Source of the DNA: Mycobacteriaceae bacterium
Lineage (GTDB): Bacteria; Actinomycetota; Actinomycetes; Mycobacteriales; Mycobacteriaceae
DNA length: 64,000 bases
Direction of reading: 5' to 3'
NCBI GenBank assembly: GCA_019749805.1
Contig: JAIEPH010000022.1
Coordinates: 1-64,000 of the forward strand
The position numbers and the translations under genes were made by a program. Below the pieces are notes generated by a model that made no database searches, was not told the DNA's origin, and saw only the letters and a list, made by a program, of their open reading frames with translations. Shown piece after piece: positions 25,927 to 35,389 of the stretch (position 1 is the first letter of the stretch; every line of letters starts with the position of its first letter).

Positions 25927-27729
25927 GTGGATGCGACACCATTCGGGCACTATCAGCTTCAAGGGCTGATAGGCCGAGGGGGAATGGGTGAGGTCTACCG
26001 GGCCTACGACACCAGAACCGACCGCATCGTCGCCCTCAAGGTGCTGCCGCCGAACATGGCGGCCGACGAGACGTTCCAGGCCAGGTTCCGGCGCGAATCC
26101 CAGGCCGCCGCGGGCCTGAACGACCCACATGTCGTGCCGATCCACAGTTTCGGCGAGATCGACGGCCGCCTCTACCTGGATATGCGGCTGATCGAGGGGC
26201 GCAATCTCGGGACGATGCTCAACGAGACCTCAGGTCCGCTGGATCCCGAGCTTTCGGTCAAGGTGACCGAGCAGGTCGCGACCGCACTGGACGCCGCGCA
26301 TGCCGCCGGGCTGATCCACCGCGACGTCAAGCCGTCGAACATCCTGATCACCGACCGCGACTTCGTGTACTTGATCGACTTCGGGCTGGCGCGGACGGCC
26401 GGGGAAGTCGGGCTGACGACGGCGGGCAGCACGCTGGGCACGATGGCGTACATGGCCCCCGAGCGGTTCGAGGGCAAGCCGGTCGACCCGACGTCCGACA
26501 TCTACGCGTTGACGTGTGTGCTCTACGAATGCCTCACCGGTGACCGGCCCTATCCGGCGCAGAGCCTCGAGCAGCAGATCGCCGGGCACATGACCAAGCC
26601 GATACCGCGGCCATCGGCAATAGACCCGAAGCTCGCGGCGTTCGACGCGGTCATCGCCAAGGGCATGGCCAAGTCGCCGGCAAAGCGATATCAAACGGCC
26701 GGCGAATTGGCCGCTGCCGCACGGCGTGCGCTGAATGCACCGGTGCGAATGGCGGGCAGTGGACGGCATTCGGCCCGCCGTGCCGCCCCCGCCCGACGGC
26801 AGGTGTCCGGGCGCCTTGTCGCGGTCGCCGTCGCGGTGGCATTGGTGGTGGTGGCCGGCGGCCTCGGGGTCTGGCAATGGCGGGGCGGGTCCGGTGGCGC
26901 CGAGCCAGAGAGCGTGGCGGAGAGCTCGTCGACGATGACGCCGGGGCCGCAGCCCGGCGCGGTGGAATCGATCGCCGCCACGGTGCCCGAAGACATCAGG
27001 TCGACGGGCCGGCTGATCATCGGGGTGAATGTGCCTTATGCCCCAAACGAATTCAAGGACGCCAGTGGGGCGATCGTCGGTTTCGACGTCGACCTGATGA
27101 ATGCGATCACCCGCACCCTGGGGTTGGTGCCGGAGTACCGCGAGACGGCGTTCGAGGCGATCATTCCCTCCGTGCGCGGCGGCGACTTCAACGTCGGGAT
27201 GTCGTCGTTCACCGACACCAAGGAGCGCGAGGAATCGGTTGACTTCGTCACGTATTTCGAGGCGGGCACGCTGTGGGCGCAACGCCCCGGCAGCGGAGTG
27301 GATCCGAACAATGCGTGTGGGTTGTCCGTCGGTGTCGCCTATCCGTCATTACAAGAGGCGGAGGAGATTCCGGCGAAGAGCGGCGCCTGTGTAGCTGGCG
27401 GGCAGCCGCCGATCGACAAGAAGGTGTTCGTCAGCCAGGACGATCTGACCGCAGCGCTGATCGACGGGGAAGTGGATGCGATGTCGGCGGATTCCCCGGT
27501 GACGTTGTTCGCGATCAAGACCTCGGGCGGCGAACTGGAGGCCGCGGGCGAGGTGTTCGACTCGGCTCCCTACGGGTGGCCGGTGGCCAAGGGCTCAGGT
27601 CTGGCGCAATCGCTGCTGAAGGCGCTCGAGCACCTGATTCAGACCGGCGAATACAAGACGATCGCGACGATGTGGGGCGTCGAGAAGGGCACGATCCTCA
27701 CACCGAGGATCAACGGCGCGGCGAAGTGA
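25927..27729 (+). CDS. Transmembrane Ser/Thr kinase with extracellular solute-binding (SBP_bac_3) domain
   Basis: 600 residues. Kinase domain at 5-265: GRGGMGEV loop, VALKVL lysine, HRDVKPSNIL catalytic loop, DFGLA, and MAPER. One membrane helix at about 296-317 (LVAVAVAVALVVVAGGLGVW). The outside part (356-600) is a family 3 solute-binding domain: RLIIGVNVPY, GFDVDLMNAITRTLG, and MSSFTDTKEREESVDF are diagnostic of amino-acid-binding proteins. It therefore looks like a one-piece receptor kinase for an amino acid or similar ligand. GTG 25927 has GAGGAG six bases upstream; TTG 25921 is the alternative. Confidence 0.92.
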   Translation: MDATPFGHYQLQGLIGRGGMGEVYRAYDTRTDRIVALKVLPPNMAADETFQARFRRESQAAAGLNDPHVVPIHSFGEIDGRLYLDMRLIEGRNLGTMLNETSGPLDPELSVKVTEQVATALDAAHAAGLIHRDVKPSNILITDRDFVYLIDFGLARTAGEVGLTTAGSTLGTMAYMAPERFEGKPVDPTSDIYALTCVLYECLTGDRPYPAQSLEQQIAGHMTKPIPRPSAIDPKLAAFDAVIAKGMAKSPAKRYQTAGELAAAARRALNAPVRMAGSGRHSARRAAPARRQVSGRLVAVAVAVALVVVAGGLGVWQWRGGSGGAEPESVAESSSTMTPGPQPGAVESIAATVPEDIRSTGRLIIGVNVPYAPNEFKDASGAIVGFDVDLMNAITRTLGLVPEYRETAFEAIIPSVRGGDFNVGMSSFTDTKEREESVDFVTYFEAGTLWAQRPGSGVDPNNACGLSVGVAYPSLQEAEEIPAKSGACVAGGQPPIDKKVFVSQDDLTAALIDGEVDAMSADSPVTLFAIKTSGGELEAAGEVFDSAPYGWPVAKGSGLAQSLLKALEHLIQTGEYKTIATMWGVEKGTILTPRINGAAK

Positions 27730-27836
27730 ATCCCACCGTCTGAGGTTCCTCGGCTGCACTGCGGTGTCAAATTGTTATCAACAGCGTGCCGCCTTGCTGC
27801 GCGGAGTCCGCGCCGACAGCCGTGATACTGGGGGAG

Positions 27837-28799
27837 ATGGCCACCACGACCAACAGCCGACCGACGCCGGGTCCCAGAGACACCCGCTCGAAACAGGATC
27901 GCCCCCGCCGATCTCTGGTCGTGCTCGTCGCCGCCCTGGCAGCTATCGGAATCGTCGGGGGCGGCATCGTCATCGGTCGCAACATCTCGGCGGAGCCGGA
28001 GTCCACGCAGAGCAGCAGTGCGCGGCCACCCCTCACCCAGGCGCCGTCGTCGCCCGCGACACCCGGCGTTCCGCCGCCCGCCGACGGCGGGCCCTTCGCC
28101 GGCGAGTTCGCCTCTCTCGCGGCCCAACTCAATGCGAGCGTGGGCATAGTCGTCCGACCGGTGGGCGCGGGACCGGCGCCGGTGACGGCAGGCGAATGGA
28201 GCACCGGGACGGCGTGGTCGACCATCAAGGTGCCGCTGGCCATCGCTGGCCTGCGGGAGACCGACCAGGTCACCGAGGCGATGCGGGCCGCGATCACCCA
28301 ATCGGATAACGATGCCGCCGAGTCGATCTGGGCGAGCCTGGGTGACCCGCCCGAGGCGGCCAAGAAGGTGGAGGCAGTGCTAGCCGACGCCGGCGCACCG
28401 ACCGTCGTCGAATCCCGCAAGGTCAGGCCGGAGTTCACCGCATTCGGGCAGACGACGTGGTCGTTGGCGGATCAGGCAACGTTTCTGTCCTCGGCCGCGT
28501 GCGATCCCAGTGACCAGCCGATAGTGGATCTGATGGGCCAGGTCGAGCCCGACCAGCGCTGGGGCCTCGGCATGCTGCCGGGTGCGAAATTCAAAGGTGG
28601 CTGGGGCCCTTCGCCGGAGGGCAACTACCTCGTCCGCCAGTTCGGGGTCATTCCCGTGCGTGACGGCTCGGCGGTCGTCGCGGTGGCCGTCGAACCGAGG
28701 TCGGGCGCATTCGACGACGGGACTGTGGCTTTGACGCAGATCGCGACCTGGCTTGCCGACCATGCCGACCTGTTGCCCGCGGGTAGCTGCCCTCAATAG
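27837..28799 (+). CDS. Membrane-anchored beta-lactamase-fold protein
   Basis: 320 residues. A single N-terminal membrane helix (LVVLVAALAAIGIVGGGIVI) is followed by a Ser/Thr/Pro-rich linker and a class A-like domain. Motifs: STIK (SxxK) near 124, SDND (SDN) and KGGW at the KTG position. All three active-site elements are present, so it may be an active peptidase or esterase. ATG 27837 is chosen; the ribosome site is weak. It follows the solute-binding kinase in the same direction and its end overlaps the convergent kinase by 7 bases. Confidence 0.8.
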   Translation: MATTTNSRPTPGPRDTRSKQDRPRRSLVVLVAALAAIGIVGGGIVIGRNISAEPESTQSSSARPPLTQAPSSPATPGVPPPADGGPFAGEFASLAAQLNASVGIVVRPVGAGPAPVTAGEWSTGTAWSTIKVPLAIAGLRETDQVTEAMRAAITQSDNDAAESIWASLGDPPEAAKKVEAVLADAGAPTVVESRKVRPEFTAFGQTTWSLADQATFLSSAACDPSDQPIVDLMGQVEPDQRWGLGMLPGAKFKGGWGPSPEGNYLVRQFGVIPVRDGSAVVAVAVEPRSGAFDDGTVALTQIATWLADHADLLPAGSCPQ

Positions 28800-30412
28800 A
28801 GATAGACGACGGCGTCCCTGCCACCGGTGCAGGTGATGTAGGCGTTTCCTGGACGCGCTTGGCACTCCATCACGAAATTTGCTCCGTCACAGCGGAATCC
28901 GTTGCCGGGAACACAATCGACGGCACCGGGCGCCGACACCTCTCGCAGGTCACGGCTGGCGTCGCCGTACTTCTGCCAATACGAACGCAGAACGCTGTCG
29001 GTGAAGAGGCACGAGGTGTCGGCCGAACCCCGGCGGGCATGCGTGCCGGGATCGTTGCGGCCGGGCAGCGCGTAGTCGCCGGTGCAGCTCGTCGGGTTGG
29101 CGCTGGTGTCCCGGCCGACCAGCGGCGGCGGCGGAGGTGAACCCACCGACAGCGGATTCGCGGTCGGCGTCGGGTCCGGGGTTTTGGTATCGGTATCGGT
29201 GCCAGGCCGCTGGACCGAAGGAACCGAAGGATCGGGCTCAGTGGCCGCGGGCTTGGAGTCGTCGTTGGTCAGCACTCCGATCGCGACCCCGGTTCCGCCC
29301 AGCACCAGTACTGCGACGGCCGCGATGACGGCCGGCATCAACCACTTGCGCGACGTTGCCGCCGGCGGCGGAGAACTGGCGGCCGGTCGCGGCGCGCTGG
29401 GGGTGGGCGGTGGAGAGTACGACGGCGGCGGTGGGCTGTACGGCGGCTGCGGTGGGGCGACGTTGGTCGGCCGGCGCATGGTCGGATCACCGGAGCCTGC
29501 GGCCGTCCGCGGACGGTTCCAGGCCTGCTGTGTCGGCACCGGCATCGTGGGACCGGGATCCGGGGCGGGCCTGATCGTGGTGTCCGATTCCACGGCGCGC
29601 TGTGTCGCCCGGCCCAAGGCTCCGCAGCTTCCGTAGCGGTCGTCGGGTTCTTTGGCCATGCCGCGGGCGACGACGTCGTCGAATGCCGGCGACAGGGCCC
29701 GATTGGCCTGGCTGGGCTGTGGTGGCGGCATGAACAGGTGCGACGTCATGATCTGCTCGATGCTGTTCGACTGGAATGGCGGTTCGCCGGTCAGGCATTC
29801 GAACAGAACGCAGGCCAATGCGTACACGTCGACCGCGGGCGTGGCTTCGCGGTCGCGGAACCGTTCCGGAGCCATGTAGGTCCACGTACCGATCTGCATG
29901 CCGGTGTTCGTCAAGCCGCTCTCGCCCTTGGCTTCGGCGATGCCGAAATCGACCAGGTAGGGGAAGTCCGACGGTGTGACGATGACGTTCTGCGGTTTCA
30001 CGTCGCGGTGAATCAGCCCGGCGGCGTGCGCGGCGTCCAGGGCGGCGGCAACCCCTCCGATGATGAACGACGCCCGGGCGGGTTTCAGGGGTCCGGCGCT
30101 CAGCAGCTCCTGCAGGGTCTGGCCCTCGACGAGTCGCATGTCGATGTACGGGTGCCCGTCGATCTCACCCCAGTCGTGAATCGGAATGACGTGTGGTTCT
30201 TGAAGAACGGCGGCCGCCCGCGACTCACGCTGGAAGCGGGTCCTGAATTTTTCGTCCTGCCAGAACTGTTCGGCGAGGATTTTCAGCGCGACGGTACGGC
30301 CCTTCTTCGTATCGTCGGCCCGGTACACCTCGCCCATGCCACCTCGCCCGAGCAGGCCGGTGAGCCGGTAGTGGCCGAACATCTGGCCGACGCGCGAGTT
30401 CGGAGAATCCAC
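28793..30412 (-). CDS. Transmembrane Ser/Thr protein kinase
   Basis: 539 residues. Kinase domain: GRGGMGEVYRA, VALKIL, HRDVKPQNVI, DFGIA and MAPER, all intact. A Pro-rich linker rich in PPSYSPPP follows, then one membrane helix (LMPAVIAAVAVLVLGGTGVAI) and a 150-residue outside domain with six cysteines (for example SCTGDY, SCLFTD, DCVPG, RCDGAN). The start GTG 30412 has GGAGGTGAG six bases upstream; the open frame to 30829 is not used. It is divergent from the zinc metallopeptidase gene and shares its intergenic region. Confidence 0.93.
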   Translation of the reverse strand: MDSPNSRVGQMFGHYRLTGLLGRGGMGEVYRADDTKKGRTVALKILAEQFWQDEKFRTRFQRESRAAAVLQEPHVIPIHDWGEIDGHPYIDMRLVEGQTLQELLSAGPLKPARASFIIGGVAAALDAAHAAGLIHRDVKPQNVIVTPSDFPYLVDFGIAEAKGESGLTNTGMQIGTWTYMAPERFRDREATPAVDVYALACVLFECLTGEPPFQSNSIEQIMTSHLFMPPPQPSQANRALSPAFDDVVARGMAKEPDDRYGSCGALGRATQRAVESDTTIRPAPDPGPTMPVPTQQAWNRPRTAAGSGDPTMRRPTNVAPPQPPYSPPPPSYSPPPTPSAPRPAASSPPPAATSRKWLMPAVIAAVAVLVLGGTGVAIGVLTNDDSKPAATEPDPSVPSVQRPGTDTDTKTPDPTPTANPLSVGSPPPPPLVGRDTSANPTSCTGDYALPGRNDPGTHARRGSADTSCLFTDSVLRSYWQKYGDASRDLREVSAPGAVDCVPGNGFRCDGANFVMECQARPGNAYITCTGGRDAVVYLY

Positions 30413-30539
30413 CTGGATCTCACCTCCTCCACCACGCAGTATCCGTCGCGGGCGGGATTCTTCGCATAATCTTCCTGCTGAAGCCCAGCCGAAGCGGCAA
30501 AGTTGGACGGGAAGACTGCACTGACAGGGGTAGCGACAG

Positions 30540-32003
30540 GTGAACGACGTGGTGCGGGTGGCGCGACGCGGCGCGGACGCGACGGTGCGCAGGGCCTTCG
30601 CCCGCGTGGTGCCGGTCGTCGTATGCGCGGCGTTGCTGACGGCGTGCACACCTTCCGTGATCGAGGGCCGGGCGACGTCGATGCTGTTCAACCCCGAGCG
30701 CGTCGGCGGCCTGCCGGTCAGCGAGGGGCCCAGCGGTCCCCGGCCGAATGCGCCCGAACCCGACGGCACCGTCGAGTACACCGACGACGGCCCGATGGAT
30801 CGACTGGCGCTGTTGGCGGTCAACGACATTCAGGAGTTCTGGACCAAGAACTACGACAAGTATCTGCCGGGCCAGTTCGAACCGGTGGACACCCTGGCGT
30901 CCTACGACTCGACGGATCCGAACAGCCCGGAGCTGTGCGGCTTGTCGATGTACGACAGCCCCAACGCGGCGTACTGCTTCCGGATCAACACGATGATCTG
31001 GGACCGCGGGGTGTTCCTGCCCGTCGCGCAGGAATACTTCGGTGACATGGGTGTCGTCGGCGTGATCGCCCACGAATACGGGCACGCGCTGCAATGGATG
31101 GCCGGGATCGCCGACATGGACACCCCCGGCCTGGTCAGAGAACAACAAGCCGACTGCTTCGCGGGGGTCTACCTGCATTGGGTGGCTGCCGGGGATTCGC
31201 CGCGGTTCACGTTGAGCACCGGCGACGGTCTCAACCACGTGCTCGCCGGGGTGATCTACATCCGTGACCGATTGGAAGGCGGACCGTCCGACGACCCGCA
31301 CGGCTCGGCACTCGACCGCGTCAGTGCCTTCCAGTTGGGGTTCACCGGTGGTGCGGACCAATGCGCGGCGATCGACATGGACGAGATCACCAAGCGTCAG
31401 GGTGATCTGCCCGAACACGTGACCTTCGACTCCGGCACGTCGCTGGACAGCCCGATCAACGACGACACCCTCTCGAAGTTGATGGCCGTGCTGGACACGA
31501 CTTTTCAGCCGGCCGAGGCTCCGACCCTGACCAGCGACCGGTCCGAATGCACGGGTGCGACGATCACGGAACCGACTTCGTATTGCCCGGATTCCAACAA
31601 GATCTTCGTGGACATGCCCGCGCTGCAGGCGGCCGGAGCGACCAAGAACGAGGAAAGCGACGAGGTGTTGGTGCAAGGCGACAACTCCGCGTTGTCGATC
31701 GTGACGTCGCGCTATGCGCTCGCGATACAGAAGGAGCGTGGCGCGAAAATCGATACGCCCGTCGCGGCGCTGCGCACGGCCTGTCTGACCGGCGTGGCGC
31801 AGGGACAGATGACCGAAGAGGACGGCGCCGACTTCATCCTGTCGCCGGGAGACACCGATGAGGCGGTGGCGGGTTTACTGGCCAACGGACTGGCCGCCAG
31901 CGATGTGAACGGGGTTCCGGCACCGGCGGGCTTCTCCCGGATCCTCGCCTATCGGTTGGGGCTTTCCAGCCGCATCGAAGAGTGTTTCGAGCGGTTCACA
32001 TGA
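30540..32003 (+). CDS. Zinc metallopeptidase lipoprotein (neutral zinc protease family)
   Basis: 487 residues. The signal ends in the lipobox LLTAC. The metal site is HEYGH near residue 178, with a Glu in REQQADCFAG about 28 residues later, the arrangement of the YpfJ-type neutral zinc metallopeptidase family. A long C-terminal region with several cysteines follows. It acts outside the membrane on an unknown protein. The stop overlaps the DUF4333 gene by ATGA. It is divergent from the kinase at 28793, which may respond to the same envelope condition. Confidence 0.9.
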   Translation: MNDVVRVARRGADATVRRAFARVVPVVVCAALLTACTPSVIEGRATSMLFNPERVGGLPVSEGPSGPRPNAPEPDGTVEYTDDGPMDRLALLAVNDIQEFWTKNYDKYLPGQFEPVDTLASYDSTDPNSPELCGLSMYDSPNAAYCFRINTMIWDRGVFLPVAQEYFGDMGVVGVIAHEYGHALQWMAGIADMDTPGLVREQQADCFAGVYLHWVAAGDSPRFTLSTGDGLNHVLAGVIYIRDRLEGGPSDDPHGSALDRVSAFQLGFTGGADQCAAIDMDEITKRQGDLPEHVTFDSGTSLDSPINDDTLSKLMAVLDTTFQPAEAPTLTSDRSECTGATITEPTSYCPDSNKIFVDMPALQAAGATKNEESDEVLVQGDNSALSIVTSRYALAIQKERGAKIDTPVAALRTACLTGVAQGQMTEEDGADFILSPGDTDEAVAGLLANGLAASDVNGVPAPAGFSRILAYRLGLSSRIEECFERFT

Positions 32004-32671
32004 CCCGCCCGCCTGAAGAAGGCTCCGGACAGCCATCAGGACAACCGTGGTGGCAGCGCCCCGGCGGCGCGCCACACCCCGGCAGGCCAGCGCCCCCACC
32101 GCCGCAGCGCCCGCAGTACCCGCCGCAGCGGCCCCAATACCCGCCGTCGCAGCGGCCTCAGTACCCGCCGCCTCCGCAGCAGCCGCCTCCGCCCTACCCG
32201 CCGCAGCAGCAGCAACCCGGTTGGCCGCCTGCGGCCCGCCCGACCCCACCGTGGACACCCGCGGAGACGCCGGCGCAGCAGTACGGCCAGCAGCCCGCCG
32301 CACCACAACCGCCGCCGCCCGCGAAACCTCAACAGTCGCGACTCCCAATGATCGCCGGCGCGGTCGCCGCGGTCGTCGTCATCGGCGGCGCGGCATTGAT
32401 CGGGGGATTGTGGGTCTCCGGATTCCTCGGCGGCGGAACGGTTCTCGACGTCGGCGCGGCCGAAGCCGGTGTGACGGAGATTCTCAGCAATCCGATCAAC
32501 GGCTACGGCGCGAACGACGTGTCGGCTGTCGAGTGCAATGGCGGCAAGAATCCGAAGGTCGAGGTGGGCGCGGGCTTCTCCTGTGACGTGACCATCAACG
32601 GCGCGAAACGCACAGTGCAAGTGGTCTTCCAAGACGACCTCGGTACCTACGAGGTCGACGGACCGCGTTAG
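32000..32671 (+). CDS. DUF4333 membrane protein with Pro/Gln-rich N-terminus
   Basis: 223 residues. The first 110 are almost entirely Pro, Gln, Tyr and Arg (repeats of RPQYPP), expected to be disordered in the cytoplasm. One helix (MIAGAVAAVVVIGGAALIGG) crosses the membrane, and the outside part has DUF4333 features: VLSNP-type start, AVECNGGKNPKVEVG and FSCDVTINGAKRTV with two cysteines. DUF4333 domains are common extracellular modules in mycobacteria. ATG 32000 overlaps the peptidase stop. Confidence 0.88.
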   Translation: MTRPPEEGSGQPSGQPWWQRPGGAPHPGRPAPPPPQRPQYPPQRPQYPPSQRPQYPPPPQQPPPPYPPQQQQPGWPPAARPTPPWTPAETPAQQYGQQPAAPQPPPPAKPQQSRLPMIAGAVAAVVVIGGAALIGGLWVSGFLGGGTVLDVGAAEAGVTEILSNPINGYGANDVSAVECNGGKNPKVEVGAGFSCDVTINGAKRTVQVVFQDDLGTYEVDGPR

Positions 32672-32675
32672 GGAA

Positions 32676-33407
32676 TCAGCGCCGACCCGATTCGATGGCC
32701 GCGACGGTCTCGGTCGCCTCTGGCCCGCAGAGCAACGGCAGGCCGATCGGGCCTGCGGACAGGAGCCCGTCCACCCGGTTCTGGAGATCGCCAGAGGTCA
32801 CATGTCCGTAGAGGTCCTCGCCGGGGCAGGTCGTCGTCGAGCTGAAGTCGCGGTGACCCGCCAGCGTGTCAGTGGAGATGCCGAATTGCTGTGCGGCTGA
32901 AGCTAATACGAGCGCTGTCCCGTTGAGCTGATCCTCGCTGACCTGCTCCTGGTCGAAGTCGCCCTCGCACACGACGAGGAAGTGGCCAGCCGGGTCGTAA
33001 TTCGTCGCGGTGTCGCCCACGAGGTCTGGCCTTCGCAGCTGGTAGATGTTTCCGTTGCGGTCGACGCTGAAGTGGTAGGCGATGTCGATCCACCCGTGCG
33101 TGTCCTGGTGGTAGCGCTGGTGCTGACGGAGCCGGGCGGGAGCGTCGGCGTTGTCAACCAGAGTCACTTCGGTGTGATGGATCGTCATGCGATCGAGCGT
33201 GTGAGTCCTGCCGCCGGGGCGAGCTGGAGCGGCACCCCAAGCGTCCCGGCACAAGATCTGATGCGCCACGGGTGCAGCGGACGTCACGACGGGCGCGGCG
33301 ATCGGCGCGACGGCGGCTGCCAGCCCGGCGCCGCTCAGCCAGAGCAGCCGACGCCGACTGATGAGGTCGGGACGGCCTTCATGATCGTCGGGCGGACGAA
33401 TGTCCAT
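32676..33407 (-). CDS. N-acetylmuramoyl-L-alanine amidase (Amidase_2/PGRP-like), Tat-exported
   Basis: 243 residues. Twin-arginine signal SRRRLLWLSGAGL. The amidase domain shows zinc ligands His (TIHHTEV), His (AGHRDFSS) and Cys (TTCPGEDL), with YHF in DIAYHFSVDRNG. It cleaves the lactyl-amide bond between muramic acid and the stem peptide of peptidoglycan outside the membrane. Next to it on the same strand lies the DUF4185 protein, another predicted wall-active enzyme. Confidence 0.92.
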   Translation of the reverse strand: MDIRPPDDHEGRPDLISRRRLLWLSGAGLAAAVAPIAAPVVTSAAPVAHQILCRDAWGAAPARPGGRTHTLDRMTIHHTEVTLVDNADAPARLRQHQRYHQDTHGWIDIAYHFSVDRNGNIYQLRRPDLVGDTATNYDPAGHFLVVCEGDFDQEQVSEDQLNGTALVLASAAQQFGISTDTLAGHRDFSSTTTCPGEDLYGHVTSGDLQNRVDGLLSAGPIGLPLLCGPEATETVAAIESGRR

Positions 33408-33446
33408 GGCGCCCAGGATAAGCAGATGCCGGCCCGACGCAGACCT

Positions 33447-34799
33447 CTACGGCAGAACAGTTCTCATCAGCATGACGTTGTATGCCGACCACAAGGAGAC
33501 GTTGTAGTACAGCTCTCGGCCCGTCGACCACGGATGCAGGAACGGCGCGTAAATACCGCCGGGGAACTGCATCGACGGAACCAGCACCCGCTCTGGGCTC
33601 CACGGCCCCTGCGGTGCGGGCGCCGTCCTCATCACCATGTCGTTGGCGCCGTTGCCGTACAGCACCAGGTATTGCCCCAGATGCTTGTTGAACTGCGCCG
33701 ACATCTCGCTGACCGGTCCGGGAATCACCGGCGTCGCCGCCCCGGGATTGCCTGGCACCCACGAGTTGGAGGCCGAACTCCAGTACTCGTACCTGCGAAG
33801 GTCGGGCACGCTCTGGGGCAGGACCCGCGACATGTACGCCGCACCACCGCGCCCTGCCGGGGTGCCGAACGAGTAGAGGTAGGGATCACCGGGGCCCGGC
33901 GTGAGGAAGGCGCCCTGCTGGAAGTTCTCGTTGCCCGCGACGTACCGGACCCGGTCGGTGCTGTTCGGCGACGCCGGGCGCACGGAGTCCGGATAGACGC
34001 CCCAGTGCTCGCCGTTGTCCGGGGACACCGCGATGGCCGAGAAGTTCGTCGTCCAGCGACCGTCGCTGTCCCAACTTTTGATCGACATGAAGTTCAGGTA
34101 CTGCTTGCCGCCGACTGCGATACCTGCGGTCGGGATGATGCCCTTCTCGGTCGGCGAGAACTTGATGCTGTTGATGATCTGCTTCGAAAGTCCTTGGGAC
34201 CACAAGGGAGAACTCGTCGCCGACACCGTCCTGGACAGCACGCCGTCCCGGCTGCGGAACAGGGCGTTGTACCGCCACTGCTGGCCGCGCACACCGCAAT
34301 ACCCATAGGTGTCGCCGAAGGCCATCAGCACCTCACCGCCACCGTTGTCCCACATGATGCCGAGGTCGGTGCCGGTGATGGCGAAGCGATTGACGGTGTC
34401 GTTGGGGCTTTCCGGTCCGGTCACCCAGCCCACGAGTGACGTACCCGGTGGCGCCGGAGGCGGAGGAGGCGCCGGCTGCGCCACCGGGTTGGCATCGGGA
34501 ACAGGCTGGGCGGCATCGGGCACCACCGCGGCTTGCTGTTCGTATCGGGAGGCCCCTTGGACTTGTCCCAGACTCGGCAGTGCGGCGCCCTCGTTGGCCC
34601 CGGTGGGCCGCTGGCCCCGAGGTCGACCGTCGCCCGGCAGGTCCGGAGTCTCGTCGGAGTTGGATGAGGCGGGAGGCTGGATAGCCGCGGCGGCACCGCT
34701 GCAGGGCTGGGCGAATGCGGTTGGTGCCACGCCGATGGCCACGGTGAGTACGGTCGCCGAAACCGCTGATAGCGATGCGATGAGATGACGCGGCGACAT
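33447..34799 (-). CDS. Secreted DUF4185 protein, possible GH183-type endo-D-arabinanase
   Basis: 450 residues. Sec signal ending AFAQ, then a 100-residue Pro/Ser linker, then a DUF4185 domain (TGTDLGIMWDNGGGEVLMAF through the end). DUF4185 enzymes of mycobacteria have been classed as GH183 glycosidases cutting the D-arabinan of arabinogalactan and lipoarabinomannan; Asp residues in the TDLGIMWDNG and AFGDTYGYC segments are candidates for the active site. Assignment of activity to this protein is by family only. It lies 39 bases upstream of the amidase on the same strand. Confidence 0.8.
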   Translation of the reverse strand: MSPRHLIASLSAVSATVLTVAIGVAPTAFAQPCSGAAAAIQPPASSNSDETPDLPGDGRPRGQRPTGANEGAALPSLGQVQGASRYEQQAAVVPDAAQPVPDANPVAQPAPPPPPAPPGTSLVGWVTGPESPNDTVNRFAITGTDLGIMWDNGGGEVLMAFGDTYGYCGVRGQQWRYNALFRSRDGVLSRTVSATSSPLWSQGLSKQIINSIKFSPTEKGIIPTAGIAVGGKQYLNFMSIKSWDSDGRWTTNFSAIAVSPDNGEHWGVYPDSVRPASPNSTDRVRYVAGNENFQQGAFLTPGPGDPYLYSFGTPAGRGGAAYMSRVLPQSVPDLRRYEYWSSASNSWVPGNPGAATPVIPGPVSEMSAQFNKHLGQYLVLYGNGANDMVMRTAPAPQGPWSPERVLVPSMQFPGGIYAPFLHPWSTGRELYYNVSLWSAYNVMLMRTVLP

Positions 34800-35128
34800 G
34801 TCACACCTTTCATGGCACGACGTCGCGGTGACGTCATAAACGGCTCCATGTGACGATAGTGACCAGTGGGATTTTTGTGACTACTGCTACCCGGATGGAT
34901 ACACTTCCGTGACCGTGTCGCAACCGATGACCCGCGCAACCCGGTGGTCATTCAGAAGTGTTGCTGCTCAGGAGAAGTCGGCGATGCTGTCCCGCCCACC
35001 TGCACCCGCGATTGAGCCGAACGTCAAAAGGATTACCGCACAGGCGAATACGCCTTCGCCCCTGGGCGTGCTAGGCTTTGGACGGGTGTTTGTCGACATC
35101 CGTTACACAATGAGAGAAGTAGAAAAGT
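34800..35128. other. Upstream region of cspA
   Basis: 329 bases between the divergent DUF4185 gene and cspA. No convincing coding frame. A TAGGCT sequence at 35072 may be a -10 element for cspA, which would give a leader of roughly 50 bases, but no clear -35 is present. No known riboswitch motif found. Confidence 0.45.
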
Positions 35129-35332
35129 ATGACGCAGGGAACTGTGAAGTGGTTCAACAGCGATAAGGGCTTCGGCTTTATCGCTCCGGATGGCGGAGCG
35201 GACGACGTATTCGTTCACTTCAGCGAAATCCAGGGAAATGGATACAAGTCGCTCGAGGAGAACCAGCGCGTTGAGTTCACCGTCGAGCAGGGGACCAAGG
35301 GTCCCCAGGCAGTCGGTGTGTCCGCCGTATAA
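35129..35332 (+). CDS. cspA: Cold-shock protein CspA
   Basis: 67 residues, full length for the family. RNA-binding motifs RNP1 (KGFGFIAPD) and RNP2 (VFVHFSEI) are intact. It binds single-stranded RNA and DNA and is expected to be abundant. The start sequence [12 protein letters not shown] matches mycobacterial CspA. A strong hairpin follows the stop. Confidence 0.96.
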   Translation: MTQGTVKWFNSDKGFGFIAPDGGADDVFVHFSEIQGNGYKSLEENQRVEFTVEQGTKGPQAVGVSAV

Positions 35333-35345
35333 CCTGATCTTGGTC

Positions 35346-35389
35346 GTGTGGGCTGGTGGGTACATACCCGCCAGCCCACACCGCTTTCT
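35346..35389 (+). terminator. Terminator hairpin after cspA
   Basis: GTGTGGGCTGGTGGGT (35346-35361) pairs with ACCCGCCAGCCCACAC (35366-35381): 16 base pairs with one G-T wobble and a 4-base loop ACAT, followed by CGCTTTCT. It is the most convincing intrinsic terminator in the window. Confidence 0.85.

Noticed and set aside
34800..35128. Cold-shock-type thermosensor or riboswitch in the cspA leader
   Set aside because: No conserved structural motif could be recognised by eye; the leader looks short.
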